From positions 310,001 to 374,000 of the forward strand of contig JAGTXO010000009.1 in assembly GCA_019448385.1 (NCBI GenBank): a stretch of 64,000 nt of DNA, read 5' to 3'. Below, in pieces: positions 19,501 through 29,466 of the stretch (positions are counted from its first letter, which is position 1; each line of letters opens with the position of its first letter). Under the pieces are notes generated by a model. The model ran no database searches. It saw only the letters and a list, made by a program, of their open reading frames with translations, and had not been told where the DNA came from. The position numbers were made by a program, and so were the translations under genes. The stretch is from Diacronema lutheri (lineage: Eukaryota > Haptophyta > Pavlovophyceae > Pavlovales > Pavlovaceae).

Positions 19501-19598
19501 AAAAAAAAAAATCCCCCGCAGCTGGTGCTGACCCCGCTGTCCTGACGTAAGCTCCCGCGGGCTCCCGTGCGGGGGAATCAAATAAAAAAATTCCCTGG

Positions 19599-21468
19599 AT
19601 GTCGTCTCTTTTGCGCTCCACATCCGACGCGCAGCTCCACTACGTCGCGAACGGCGTGGTGGAGGAGGCGTGCGCGTCAGAGCCAGGGGCGGAGCAGTCG
19701 GAGGCGGAGCCACCATCGACGCACGTTGGCGCCGATGACGACGACGAGGAGGACGAAGCGCCAGGCGGCGCCAAGCCGCACTCGCTCGTCGTGCGCCGAG
19801 GCTCGAGCGAGGCGGTCGAGCCGTTGTCGGCCGACGCGGCCGAGCTGATCTTCGCGGGGAGCGAGGGTCTGATCTGGCATGCGCAGATCGTCGCGGACGA
19901 TTACAGCAACTCGCGGCACGTCCTGCCGTCGGGCGAGCTCAAGCCGCGCCGGCCTCTGCCGCAGGAGCGCGTCAGTCGTTTCTTCAGCTCGCTCATGCGC
20001 ACGCACGATGGGCGGTGGATCTACGGCGGTGGCGCGCTCAACGGCTGGCCCGCGCTGACGAACCTTGAGGTCCGCTCGATCACGTGGAAGAGGGCGCGCG
20101 ACCGAATGGTGCGGCCATACACCGCGCGGCGCGCGGCGCGCGGTCGCACGGCCGCGCGGAGCGCGCCGTTGCGCGCGCGCGCCGCGTGCGCGCTGTGCAT
20201 GCAGGCGCCTGCTTCGCCAATGGCCGCTGCTGCTGCTCCGCCTCCCATCAGCCCACCTGGCCGCGCTCACGGAGCGGGTGCGCCGGACCGGGCGCGCCGG
20301 ACCGGCGTCGCGCGCGACCGACCGCGACCGCGGCCGCGGCCACGGCCGCGAGCGCAGGTGCATCTCGGCCCGATCTGTCGGCTCTTCGATGCGGTAACGG
20401 GCGAGGGTGCGGTACCCTCGACCGCTGAGCAGATCCGCACGTTCGCCGCGGTGCACCTCAAGCCGGGCGCGAGCGTGCGCGTGACGCTGCGTGCGCCGCG
20501 CTGGTCGAGCCGTGGCTGGGCGCCCGAAGCGCCCGGACACTGCTTCTGGTTCGACGCCCTCAACCCGTCCGGACCGCGCCTCGTGTACGGCACGCACATG
20601 GTCGCCGCGGCAGGCGGACGCGAGCTGCTGCCGTCGAGCGTGCTCGACGCCGCGAGCGGCTGGCGCGCCGGCGCGGCCGGCGCTCCGCCGCCCGGCGCGG
20701 ACGGCAAAGGCGGCCCGCGCGCGGTGCGCGTACACATATTTGGACATCGGTGCGCTGCGCACGCAGCTCGCGCGGCACGGCGCGGGCGCGGCTCGAGCCG
20801 TCGGCGCGGCTCTGAGCGCGGCGCGGCGCGGCGCGGCGACCGGCGCACGCACGCGCGCCCCGACCGGCGCGCCGCGCGCTCGTCGCGCCGCGCACGCGGC
20901 GGCGTCGCTCAGGTACGCGAAGGTGCGCGAGAGCGCGATGGACCGGGAGACGTGGCACTCTGCGGTTCTGCTCGAGTGGGATCACGGGACGCACTGCACC
21001 GTCGTCGAGCTCGCGTGGCTCAATGGGCTGGGCGGGTATGGCGGGAAATCGAATTTTGTTCTGGACCGCGAGGCCGAGAGGCCGGCGCTGTACGACGCGC
21101 TGCCCGCGGCGCTCAAGGCGCCGTGGGTGTCGACGCGCGCGGAGGTGCGCGTGATTGACGTGCCCGCGCGCGACAAGGCCGCGTTCGCCCACTTCCTTGC
21201 CGAGCACACGGGCAACGCGCGCCGCTTCCTCCAGCCCGCGTTCAGCGCGTCCTCCGACGTGCGGCTGAGCCACGCGAGCCGCGCGCACATTTTCCGGTAC
21301 GTGCTCAACTTTGTCGTTCTCAACCCGCACTACGTGCGCAATCGGAGCAACTGCCATGCGTTTGCCTGCGACCTCTTCCGCCACCTGACATGCGGTTCGA
21401 AAGTCGAGTCGTTCCATTTTTCTCCTCATGCGCGCGCGGCGATGGGCCTCGTGGCGGCTCGACTTTGA
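19599..21468 (+). CDS. Unknown protein with a papain/LRAT-like C-terminal pattern
   Basis: Three exons (19599-20108, 20358-20723, 20923-21468) give 473 residues. Introns of 249 and 199 bp are phase 0 with donors gtgcgg and gtgcgc; both acceptors are followed by GTG. The C-terminal domain has WHSAVLLEW (candidate catalytic His near residue 304), a VELAWLNGLGGYGG strand-turn, and late in the domain NRSNCHAFACDLFRHL with a Cys near residue 434. A His followed much later by an N-C-x-x-F motif is the arrangement of permuted papain-fold families (NlpC/P60, LRAT, PPPDE). The N-terminal half has an acidic run and no known domain. A thiol hydrolase activity is inference. Confidence 0.55.
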
Positions 21469-21469
21469 T

Positions 21470-22114
21470 TCAGGCCGGAACAAGTCGGTCGCCGTGCGGC
21501 GCCGCGCGCCGCACGGCGACGCGCCCTTGTCGAGCGCGTGCCGCACGATGGCCATCGGCCCGTCGCGCCATGCGCCGCGGCAGCGGCGCGCACGCCGCAA
21601 CCGGCGTCGCGCCGGCCGCGCTGTCGCACAGCCAGCTCGCCTCGCCGCCGCCGGCGAACGCCAACGCGGTGAAGGTCTCCGCGCCGAAGCGCGCCACGCC
21701 CTGATCGAGCGCCGCCGTGCTGCGCGCGCGCGCGGCTGGTCGCGTCGGCACGCCGCCAGCGCGGTCCGCCGCGCCGCCGCGCGCGCCGGCGGCTCGCGGC
21801 ATCGCCCAGCGCGGCGCCGGGGAGGTGCAGCCGGTCGTCCGCACGCCGCGTGCCGCCCGTGGCAGCTCGAGCTCGCGCACGCGCAGGCGGAAGCAAGGCG
21901 CGTTGGGCGCCTCGAGACGCGACACGACGAGCCGCCCGTCCGTGCCGGCCAGCGCGCGCGCGCCGCGCAGCAGGGCGACGGCGAGTCCGGACGGCGCCAT
22001 GCGTGGCGGCGAGTCCGGACGGCGCCGTGCTCCGTGCGCCAACTCACCCGTCGAGCGCCCGGGCACAACGACGCCGCCTCCACGACGAGACGGGCTCGGG
22101 CGGCGGCCGAACAT
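21470..22114 (-). CDS. Hypothetical protein in a duplicated block (copy A)
   Basis: An open frame of 214 residues from ATG 22114, convergent with the preceding gene (1 bp apart). No domain is recognised. From about 21905 down to 21474 it is highly similar, at DNA level, to the plus-strand segment 31765-32195. Relative to that copy it carries a one-base insertion near its end (after the shared segment ACAPLP), which changes the C-terminal frame. The shared peptide TAALDQGVARFGAETFTAL looks protein-like. It may be a real gene in copy A, or both copies may be decayed. Confidence 0.35.
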   Translation of the reverse strand: MFGRRPSPSRRGGGVVVPGRSTGELAHGARRRPDSPPRMAPSGLAVALLRGARALAGTDGRLVVSRLEAPNAPCFRLRVRELELPRAARGVRTTGCTSPAPRWAMPRAAGARGGAADRAGGVPTRPAARARSTAALDQGVARFGAETFTALAFAGGGEASWLCDSAAGATPVAACAPLPRRMARRADGHRAARARQGRVAVRRAAPHGDRLVPA

Positions 22115-22359
22115 CGCGAGCAGCGGCGGCGACGGTGACGCCTTCCGCCCGACTGCAGCGCCCGACGGCGTTTGGTTGGTGGCACGCCGTCCGGCTCCAT
22201 CACGGCGGGTCCATCTGTCCACCCTGACGTTTTGAGGCCAGTCTGGAAGCGGCGCGCTGGCCACCACAGCACGAGCGCCAATTTTTCCGCGGGGGCACAT
22301 TTCCCGCGTGCGAGGTTTCTCACAAGACCTCACAACCACAACACCACCTCCCTCTAGGA

Positions 22360-23004
22360 ATGAGGCGCAACTTCTCGTCGTGCGAGTTCGCCACGTCGCT
22401 CCCCTCTCCGGTGGCGGCTTCGGCAATGCGCCGCTCCTTCTCGTCAACCACGCTCTCCCGCACCGCGTCGTCCCCCCGCCCGGCCAAGCGGATCGTCCTC
22501 ACGCTCCATTGGCAGCGGAGCCACGCTGAGCACGTGCCCCCGCGCGCGCCAAAGCTGCGGCCTGTGCACGACGAGCTGTCGGGCCTCGCGGCGTTCTCGC
22601 TCACGCCGGCGTTGCTCTCGGCGCACGGCGCGCTCGCGCCGCTCGCCCCCGCGCTGTTGCCAACCGCCGAGCGGCCTGCGCACGTCGACACGGTCCGCCT
22701 GCCCAAGGCGCTCGTCACCCTCTTGCAGTTCGCCCACCCGCGCATCGACGCGCTCCGGCGCGACGAGCGCTTGCTGCGCGACGTGTCGGCCGCTCGAGTG
22801 CCGCGGTACAGCACCCTCTCTCGCGCGCGCGCGCGCCAGCTTTCGGGCAAGGCCAAGGTCTCCGCCTTCGGCGCGCGCCGCGCAGCACGTGCGGTGGACA
22901 TCGCAGCGGCGAGCGCGCCGCGAATGTCTGCTGCGGGCTTGCATGGCCCAATCATGCAGCCGCTCGGCCTGCGCACGGCGGAGCTCGCGTGCCCGCGCTG
23001 CTAA
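22360..23004 (+). CDS. Hypothetical protein
   Basis: A 214-residue single-exon frame with coding-like third positions and an ATG preceded by an in-frame stop region. The N-terminus is rich in Ser/Arg/Ala with few acids (SFSSTTLSRTASSPRPAKR), consistent with a mitochondrial or plastid presequence. The rest has a conserved-looking segment (RIVLTLHWQRSHAEHV, LVTLLQFAHPRIDALRRDERL) and ends LGLRTAELACPRC. No family is recognised. It is followed by the disulfide isomerase gene about 240 bp downstream on the same strand. Confidence 0.5.
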   Translation: MRRNFSSCEFATSLPSPVAASAMRRSFSSTTLSRTASSPRPAKRIVLTLHWQRSHAEHVPPRAPKLRPVHDELSGLAAFSLTPALLSAHGALAPLAPALLPTAERPAHVDTVRLPKALVTLLQFAHPRIDALRRDERLLRDVSAARVPRYSTLSRARARQLSGKAKVSAFGARRAARAVDIAAASAPRMSAAGLHGPIMQPLGLRTAELACPRC

Positions 23005-23245
23005 GAAAGCGGGCACCATGTCTACGAACTTTTCAGTCGTGATTGTCGGCCCAAGCGCACGATGACGGGCGCGACGGGACGAACGCTGCGCGTGTGGCGC
23101 CAGGGACGGCTCCGCCGCTGCGCCTGGCTTGTGAATTGTGATGCACGTTCGGCTGCTGCTTGACTGACACTCAATCAGACCACTCATTCGGTCAAGCGGG
23201 ACTGTGCGCGTCTCGTCCTGGGCTCCCCGCCCTTTTTGGCCGCTG

Positions 23246-24559
23246 ATGCCCGACATGCGCACGGCGCTGTGGCTCGCGTCGGTCGGCGCCGCGTCGGCGC
23301 TCTACTCGGCGCGCGACGGCGTGGTGCTCGTCGATGGCGCGTCGTTCCAAAAGGAGGTGCTCGACTTTGACGGCGTCGTCGCCGTCGAGTTTTACGCGCC
23401 GTGGTGCGGCCACTGCAAGAGCCTCGTGCCCGACTGGGCGAGGGCGGCGAAGGCGCTCAAGGGCGTCGTCAAAGTGGCGGCAGTCGACGCGACGGCTGAG
23501 GAGGCGCTCGCGCGCAAGTATGGTATCAAGGGCTTCCCCACGATCAAGCTCTTCGGCGCCGACAAGCGCCGCCCGTCCGACTATGGCGGCGCGCGCGACG
23601 CGCCGTCGATTGTGCAGTCGTGCCTCAACGCGGCGCGCGAGCTCGTCGGCTCGCGTATCGGCGGGCAGGGCGGCGGCGGCGGCGGGGGCGGCGGCGGTGC
23701 CGGCACTGGCGATGGCCGCACCGCGCGCGGCGAGTTCGGCGGCTCGGCCGTCGCGCAGCTCGACGCGTCCAGCTTCAAGCGCGTGGTACTCGAGTCGGCC
23801 GTTCCCTTCCTCGTCTCGTTTTACGCGCCGTGGTGCGGCCACTGCAAGCGGCTCGAGCCCGAGTGGAAGGGGGCGGCGGAGGCGCTCGGTGCCAGCTTTG
23901 GCATCGGCGCGGTCGACGCGACCGCCGAGCAGGCTCTCGCGCAGCAGTACGGCGTGCAGGGCTACCCGACGATCAAGCTCTTCTGGCGTGGCGAGGCGAC
24001 CGACTACCACGGCGAGCGCGAGGCGGACGGCATCGTCGACTTTGCGTACGCCAAGCTGGAGGAGCTCGGCCTAGGCGGCGCAGACGTCGCGCAGCTTACC
24101 GCTCCGGAGGTGTGGGCGTCGGCGTGCGCGTCCAAGCGCAACCGGCTGTGCGTGCTTGCCTTCCTGCCGCACATTCTCGACTCCGCCGCGGCCGGCCGCA
24201 CCGCCTACCTCGAGACGCTCGGCGCCGCGGCGAGGAAGAGCCGGCGCTCGCCCGTCACGTTCCTCTGGGCCGAGGCCGGCTCGCAACCCGAGCTCGAGCG
24301 CGCGCTCGGCGGCCCCGGCCTCTTCCCTACGCTCGTCGCCGTCTCGGCCGACAAGGGGCGGTACGCGCAGATGCGCGACGCCTTCGACGAGAGGCACATC
24401 GGCGCCTTCCTGATGGGCGTGCTCACCGGGCGCACGGCGACGAGCGACCTCGGCTCCCTTGGCGCGCTCGCCACCGTCGAGCCGTGGGACGGGCAGGACG
24501 GCACGCCGCTCGACGAGGAGCCCCTCGACGCGTACGACGACGTCGAGCTCGACGGCTGA
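23246..24559 (+). CDS. Protein disulfide isomerase, PDIA6/P5 type
   Basis: A 437-residue single-exon protein from ATG 23246, with a signal peptide (ALWLASVGAASALY). Two catalytic thioredoxin domains each contain FYAPWCGHCK (about residues 49-58 and 192-201), each with the downstream cis-Pro loop (GFPTIKLF, GYPTIKLF). A poly-Gly linker separates them and a non-catalytic b-type domain follows, giving the a-a-b order of PDIA6/P5. The tail is acidic, ending DAYDDVELDG. It lacks a KDEL/HDEL retrieval signal, so ER retention would need another mechanism or the protein may travel further. Role: forming and isomerising disulfides in the secretory pathway. An upstream in-frame start at 23204 is not an ATG. 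Confidence 0.93.
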   Translation: MPDMRTALWLASVGAASALYSARDGVVLVDGASFQKEVLDFDGVVAVEFYAPWCGHCKSLVPDWARAAKALKGVVKVAAVDATAEEALARKYGIKGFPTIKLFGADKRRPSDYGGARDAPSIVQSCLNAARELVGSRIGGQGGGGGGGGGGAGTGDGRTARGEFGGSAVAQLDASSFKRVVLESAVPFLVSFYAPWCGHCKRLEPEWKGAAEALGASFGIGAVDATAEQALAQQYGVQGYPTIKLFWRGEATDYHGEREADGIVDFAYAKLEELGLGGADVAQLTAPEVWASACASKRNRLCVLAFLPHILDSAAAGRTAYLETLGAAARKSRRSPVTFLWAEAGSQPELERALGGPGLFPTLVAVSADKGRYAQMRDAFDERHIGAFLMGVLTGRTATSDLGSLGALATVEPWDGQDGTPLDEEPLDAYDDVELDG

Positions 24560-24620
24560 GGCGGCGTGCGGCGCCGCCGCTCTCTCTCTCGCTCGTAGCC
24601 GGAAGGTCCTTCAGTCGATC

Positions 24621-27600
24621 TCAGTAATGCCCGCCGACCTTCGGCCGCGTCGGTACCCAGCCGAGCGGTGCGTGCGGCGGTATGATCGAGCCAATCCCAC
24701 CCGCCAGCGCTCGAGCCCCCGCATGCCCACCATTGCGCGCATCGGCGTCATGCCGCGCGGTGACGGCGCACAAGAGGCCAGCGTCGAGCGCGCTATCGGC
24801 GGGCGCGGCGTGCAGGCGCGGCAGCGGCGCTGGTCGGCTCGGCTCGGCGGCTGTGCTCGCGTACTGCTTGTCCACAGTCGGTGGTGGCGCGCGCGGCCGA
24901 TCCGCTGGCTCGAGCGGAGGTGGCGCGAGGCGCGGCGGCTGCAGCGGCGCGCGCTCGACGCCCGGCGCGCGCCACGCGCGCGCGCGGCCGTGCCAGTCGG
25001 CGTGGTGCAGCACACCGACGCCAGACGCGACGCGCGGCGCGGCGGCCTCGACCGCTGGCACGGCGGCGAGCCTGCTCGCCGGCCACACGGCGCCGTCGGC
25101 CAGCTCCCACAGAGCGCCGCCGGGCCGGTCGCGCAGCCGCGCGCCGACGGGGACGGGGCGCGCGTCCGGCCCGCCGCCGGGCGGCGCGCCCATCAACGCG
25201 ATCGCTGCGCGCCGCCTCCACACGCCGCGCGCGCCGCGCGCGGAGACGATGCACAGCGCGAACGGCACGAGTGCGCCCCGCGCGCCAGCCGCCGCGTCGT
25301 GCGGTAGCGCGCCGAGCGAGCGCGCGCGCGCGTCCAGGCGCGCATCGCTCGCGCCGGCGACGTCGCACGCGCTCACGGCAGCGCGCGGGGCCCACGCGGC
25401 GGCCGCGGCCGCATCCGCCGTGGCGGCCGCTGGCTGCGCGTGCGGCAGCGCGAGGACGAGCATGCGCTCGCCGCGCGCGCCGACCGCCTCGCGCGCGAGA
25501 GAGACGTCCGTCGCGGGCGGCAGCTCTGATGTCCGGGGCGGTGGCGGCCGGACGGCCGCGCACGCCGCGCGCAGGACGTGCGCCGCGTGCGCCGCGTCGT
25601 CCATCGCCGCGCGCGCGAGCCACGCGCGCTCGTGCGCGGCCGCGCGTGTCGCGCGCGCCGCGTGCAGCCCGCTGAGCGCGGCACGCACCGCGCCGCGTGC
25701 CGACGAGGGCGCGTCGGCTGCGCGCACGCGCGCGCCGCGCCCGCCCGCGTACGCCCGGGCGAGCGTCGCTTCCGCCGCGAGCTCGGCGAGCTCGGAGAGG
25801 CGCGCGTCGCGCAGCGCGGACGCCGCGTCGCGCTCGGCAGCGGCAGCGCGCTCGCGCGCGGCGCGCAGCCGACCGGCGCGGGCCCGCGCGCCCGCCTGCA
25901 CCGCCGTGGCGGCCGCCGCACGCTCAGCGCGCGCGCGCTCGCGCGCGTCGGCGCGCGCGGTGGCGCGCGCGGCCAGATCGGCCGCCTCCGTGTCGCGCAG
26001 CGCCGCGGCTGCGACCGCGGCGCCGCGCGCGCGCGCCGCCGCCCTCACGCGCGCGAGCCGCGCCGCCCACGCGCCCGCCGCGCGCAGCGTCGCGAGGGCG
26101 CGGCGCGCGCGCGCGGCGCGCACGGCCGCAGCGGCGCGGCGCTGCTCAGCCGCCCTCTTCCGCTCGGCGAGCTCGACCGCCTCGCGCGCGGCCGCCTCGG
26201 CGCGCGCCGCATCCGCGCGCGCAGCGTCGGCGCTCCGCCGACGCCCCGCCTCCGCGGCGGCCGCCGCGAACGCCGCGTCCGACGTCGCGCGCACCGTCGC
26301 GCGCGCGCGGCCGGCGGCGCGCGATAGCGCGCCGGCCGCGCGCGCGAGGGCGGCGACGCGGCGCGCCGCGTGTGCGCGCGCGATGGCCGCGGCCACCGCG
26401 CTGGCCGCTGCGAGCCGACGGCGCGCGCGCGCGAGCATCACCGCCCACGCGCCCGCCGCGGCCACGGCCGCAAGCGCGCCGCGCGCGCGCGCGCGGCGGC
26501 CGGCGGCGCGCGCGGCGGCTGCGCGCGCGAGGCGTGCGCGCGCGCGCGCCGCGAGGCCGCGGAGGCGCACGGCGCACGCGAGCAAGCGCGCGTTCGCACG
26601 CTGGCGCAACGCGCGATGCGCGGTCGCGGCCTTGACGGCGCGCGCCGCGGCCGCAGCCACGGCCACGGCCGCGCGCGCGCGCGCGGCCGCGCGCGCCCAC
26701 GCGGCCGCGGCGAGAAGCAATGCGCGCCGCCCGCTCGTCGCGCGCGCGCGCAGCCGCGCGCGCGCGGCGCGCGCGCGCAGCAGCCAGCGCATCGCGGCGA
26801 GAAGCAGTGCGCGCCTCCTGCTCGCCGCGCGCGCGCGCAGCCGCGCGCGCGCGCGGCCGAGCGCACACCGTGCGCGCGCGACGACGAGCAGTAATGCGTG
26901 CCGGCGCGACGCGGCGGCGGCGCGCCGCCGCCGCTCGGCGGCCTCAAGGGCGCTGGGCAATGGCGCGCACGCGTCAATCAGAATCTGCTGCAGTCGCTCC
27001 TCGGAGAGCGCGTCAGAACCCTCGAGGCCGCCGAGTGCACCGTCGACCGCGCGCCAGTCGACGACTTCCGAGCCGCCGCGCGAGCCGGCGGCGCCCGCCA
27101 GGCCCGCGCCGAGCGTTGCACCAAGCGCGGCGCGCACTTCGCTCGCGCGCACGCCCGCGCTGCCCGTCGCGTCCGCCTCGCGCGCGCACCGCGCGTAGAG
27201 CAGGATCGGCACCGCGTCAGCCGCCGAGCAGAGCGCCGCGGCCATGTCGGCGGGCAGCGCCGTCACGGCGGGGATGTCCCCGTCCGCGCCGCTGCCGGCC
27301 GCGAGCGCCGCGAGGCGGCGTGAGACGTGCGCACAGGCGAGCGCGCTCGTTGCCGCGGCGTGCACGCCCCCCGCCGCGCTCGCCGCACGGAACGCCTCGC
27401 CCCCCTCCGCCTGCACCGCGTCAAGCAGCTCGCGCAGCGGCGCACGTCCGTCGGCGGCGCGCGCGGCGAGGCCGTCGTGCGCGCGCTGCAGCCGTGCGCC
27501 AAGCTCGGCGAGCGCGTCAGCGTCGGCGTGCGGCGGTGCGGGGCCGGGCTCGGAGCGCTCCGATTCGCCCTTGCCGTTCACCGCGCTCACGACATACCGC

Positions 27601-28319
27601 CACAGCTCCGAGCTGAGGTGTGCGCGCGTGTCGGCGGGCAACGGCCACACGCAGAGCGCGGCCGGCGCGGGTGCGACCGGCGCGGCCAGCGCGACCGGCG
27701 CGTCGCCGGCATCACGCGCGGCGAGGGCGGCGTGCGAGACGCGCAGCTCGGCGAGGGGCGCCGTCGCCGAGTCGTGCACCAGCTCCGTCTCCGCCGCGCC
27801 GGCGACCGCCGCCGCCGGGCCGGCGGCCGGCCGGCCGAGGCGATAGAGGCGGTAGCCGACGACGGGCGCGCCGCCCTCGTCGTCGGGGCACGCCCAGCGC
27901 AGCCGCACGTCGTCGGCCGCCGCGCCGCCCGCGCCGCTCGCGCCGCCCGCACCGCCCGCCGCGAGCTCGAGCGCGACGGGGCCAGGGCGCGCAGGCCGGC
28001 CCGCCGGCCGCACGCTGATCGCAAAGGGCGAGCCGGCGACGGGCACGTGACCAATCGAGATGAGCAGCTCATACGCGCCCGAGACGGGCGCGGTGAACCC
28101 CACCGTGTACGTCCCGTCCAGCCCGTCCTCTACCGCCGCGAGGCCGGGCGCCGGCCCGCGCATCCGCACGCGCATCGGCTCGCCGCCCGTGCGCACGCGC
28201 GCGCCGCGGCCGTCGTGCGCGGTGAGAACAAAGGCGGCGGGGAGGCGCTGGTAGGCGAACTGCAACCCCCTCCCCTCCGCCGTAAATCGATCCGGCGCCG
28301 CGCGCGCTTGCGTGGACAT
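24621..28319 (-). CDS. Filamin-repeat/FN3 protein with a long Ala/Arg-rich helical region
   Basis: A 1232-residue single-exon protein from ATG 28319. The N-terminus holds one filamin-type immunoglobulin repeat (LDGTYTVGFTAPVSGAYEL then VPVAGSPFAISVRP) and then a fibronectin type III-like domain (VRLRWACP, VVGYRLYRLG, LWRYVVSAVNGKGES). About 450 residues of Ala/Arg-rich sequence follow, with repeated R-A-R-A patterns and RRRALLLAAM-like units reminiscent of degenerate IQ or helical repeats. The C-terminal 250 residues are a distinct Ala/Pro-rich region with LVLALPHAQ and ELADGAVWPASRL. It may link actin or microtubules to other partners; no homologue of the full layout is known to me. It converges with the disulfide isomerase gene (61 bp gap). 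Confidence 0.7.
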   Translation of the reverse strand: MSTQARAAPDRFTAEGRGLQFAYQRLPAAFVLTAHDGRGARVRTGGEPMRVRMRGPAPGLAAVEDGLDGTYTVGFTAPVSGAYELLISIGHVPVAGSPFAISVRPAGRPARPGPVALELAAGGAGGASGAGGAAADDVRLRWACPDDEGGAPVVGYRLYRLGRPAAGPAAAVAGAAETELVHDSATAPLAELRVSHAALAARDAGDAPVALAAPVAPAPAALCVWPLPADTRAHLSSELWRYVVSAVNGKGESERSEPGPAPPHADADALAELGARLQRAHDGLAARAADGRAPLRELLDAVQAEGGEAFRAASAAGGVHAAATSALACAHVSRRLAALAAGSGADGDIPAVTALPADMAAALCSAADAVPILLYARCAREADATGSAGVRASEVRAALGATLGAGLAGAAGSRGGSEVVDWRAVDGALGGLEGSDALSEERLQQILIDACAPLPSALEAAERRRRAAAASRRHALLLVVARARCALGRARARLRARAASRRRALLLAAMRWLLRARAARARLRARATSGRRALLLAAAAWARAAARARAAVAVAAAAARAVKAATAHRALRQRANARLLACAVRLRGLAARARARLARAAAARAAGRRARARGALAAVAAAGAWAVMLARARRRLAAASAVAAAIARAHAARRVAALARAAGALSRAAGRARATVRATSDAAFAAAAAEAGRRRSADAARADAARAEAAAREAVELAERKRAAEQRRAAAAVRAARARRALATLRAAGAWAARLARVRAAARARGAAVAAAALRDTEAADLAARATARADARERARAERAAAATAVQAGARARAGRLRAARERAAAAERDAASALRDARLSELAELAAEATLARAYAGGRGARVRAADAPSSARGAVRAALSGLHAARATRAAAHERAWLARAAMDDAAHAAHVLRAACAAVRPPPPRTSELPPATDVSLAREAVGARGERMLVLALPHAQPAAATADAAAAAAWAPRAAVSACDVAGASDARLDARARSLGALPHDAAAGARGALVPFALCIVSARGARGVWRRRAAIALMGAPPGGGPDARPVPVGARLRDRPGGALWELADGAVWPASRLAAVPAVEAAAPRVASGVGVLHHADWHGRARAWRAPGVERAPLQPPRLAPPPLEPADRPRAPPPTVDKQYASTAAEPSRPAPLPRLHAAPADSALDAGLLCAVTARHDADARNGGHAGARALAGGIGSIIPPHAPLGWVPTRPKVGGHY

Positions 28320-28503
28320 GTTCCGCCCCGAGCGCCTAAGTCGCACCAAGGGTGGACTGCGCCATGGCCGCCGTTATGAAGTAGGTTGCACCCGATCATG
28401 GACTGCAGCTACGGCCATGTGAGGACTGAGGAGTCACAGAGGGATGCCCTGGCTCGGGTCTGCCAACACCGAGCCGCGAGGGCTGGAGCGGCACGCGCGC
28501 CGC

Positions 28504-29466
28504 TCAGACGCACGCGCGCTCAAACTTGGTTGCGTGGATGCCGCGGTCGCCGCGCACCTCGAGCGACGCGAAGCGGTGCTTGCTGACTGTGTCGAGCGGC
28601 GGCGGGAACGGCACGCCGGGCTCGGCGGCGAGCGCGTCGTGCATGCGCGCGTAACCATCCTCGCGTGGGCCCTCCCACTTCTCGCGGATGCCCTCGAGCT
28701 GCATCACCGCCTTGTGCTCGGGCACGCCCATCGACATTGCGAAAAGCGCCTTGCTGAACATGTCACGCTTGGTCGCGCTCAGCGTTGGCATCGCGTCGAA
28801 TTGGCAGTGGTCGAAGGGTGGCACGACGTCGCTGAGTACAACGAGCTGCGCCTGCCCCTTGCCGTTCACCTCGCGCGCCGCGAGCGCCTTGGACCACATG
28901 ACGTCGGACACGAAGCCAGCGTCCACCTCGCCCGCTGAGAGCGCGCGCATCACCTCGAGCTCGCCCGCGGCGGTGTCGCCGTGCTTGCCCAGGTCCTTGT
29001 CAAAGCGGACGACGTGGATGCTCTTGAGCAGCCCCTCGCCGCCCGGCGCCGCGCCGATGGCCTGCAGCGGCAGCACGTAGGCCTGCGGCGAGTCGTACGC
29101 GCCGGTCGCGAGCCTCTTGCCCGCGAGCGCCGCGAGCGAATCGATGCCCGCACCCTTGCGCACGACGAGGTGCGAGCGAAAGTTGCGGTCGCAATCGCGC
29201 ATCCCGAGCGAGATCGACTTGCCGCCCGTCCGCCGCTTGAGCCGCACGTGCGCGAGCGGCCCGTTCCACGCGATGTCGATGTGCCCGTGCACGAGCGCCT
29301 CGACCATGCGGTCGTACGAGGTGAACATACAAAAGTCGAGCGGCACGTCGACGGAGGCAAAATACTGCCGCATCCCCTCCCAAATCGAGCCAACCGAGTC
29401 CGAGTACGCCACCACGCCCAGCATGATGGCCTGACCCGCCTCCGGCCCGCTCGCGCCCGCGCCCAT
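28504..29466 (-). CDS. PhnD-like phosphate/phosphonate binding protein
   Basis: A 320-residue single-exon protein from ATG 29466. The pattern is that of periplasmic phosphonate/phosphite-binding proteins of ABC importers: LGVVAYSDS at the start, the MVEALVHGHIDIAWNGPLAHV segment (ligand loop), SHLVVRKGAGIDSLAALAGKRLATG, YDSPQAYVLPL, and GEVDAGFVSDVMW. Such proteins are bacterial; a eukaryotic copy suggests horizontal transfer. No signal peptide is seen. Instead the start MGAGASG fits an N-myristoylation signal. No permease or ATPase partner lies nearby. It is divergent from the monooxygenase copy 1, 121 bp away. Confidence 0.78.
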   Translation of the reverse strand: MGAGASGPEAGQAIMLGVVAYSDSVGSIWEGMRQYFASVDVPLDFCMFTSYDRMVEALVHGHIDIAWNGPLAHVRLKRRTGGKSISLGMRDCDRNFRSHLVVRKGAGIDSLAALAGKRLATGAYDSPQAYVLPLQAIGAAPGGEGLLKSIHVVRFDKDLGKHGDTAAGELEVMRALSAGEVDAGFVSDVMWSKALAAREVNGKGQAQLVVLSDVVPPFDHCQFDAMPTLSATKRDMFSKALFAMSMGVPEHKAVMQLEGIREKWEGPREDGYARMHDALAAEPGVPFPPPLDTVSKHRFASLEVRGDRGIHATKFERACV

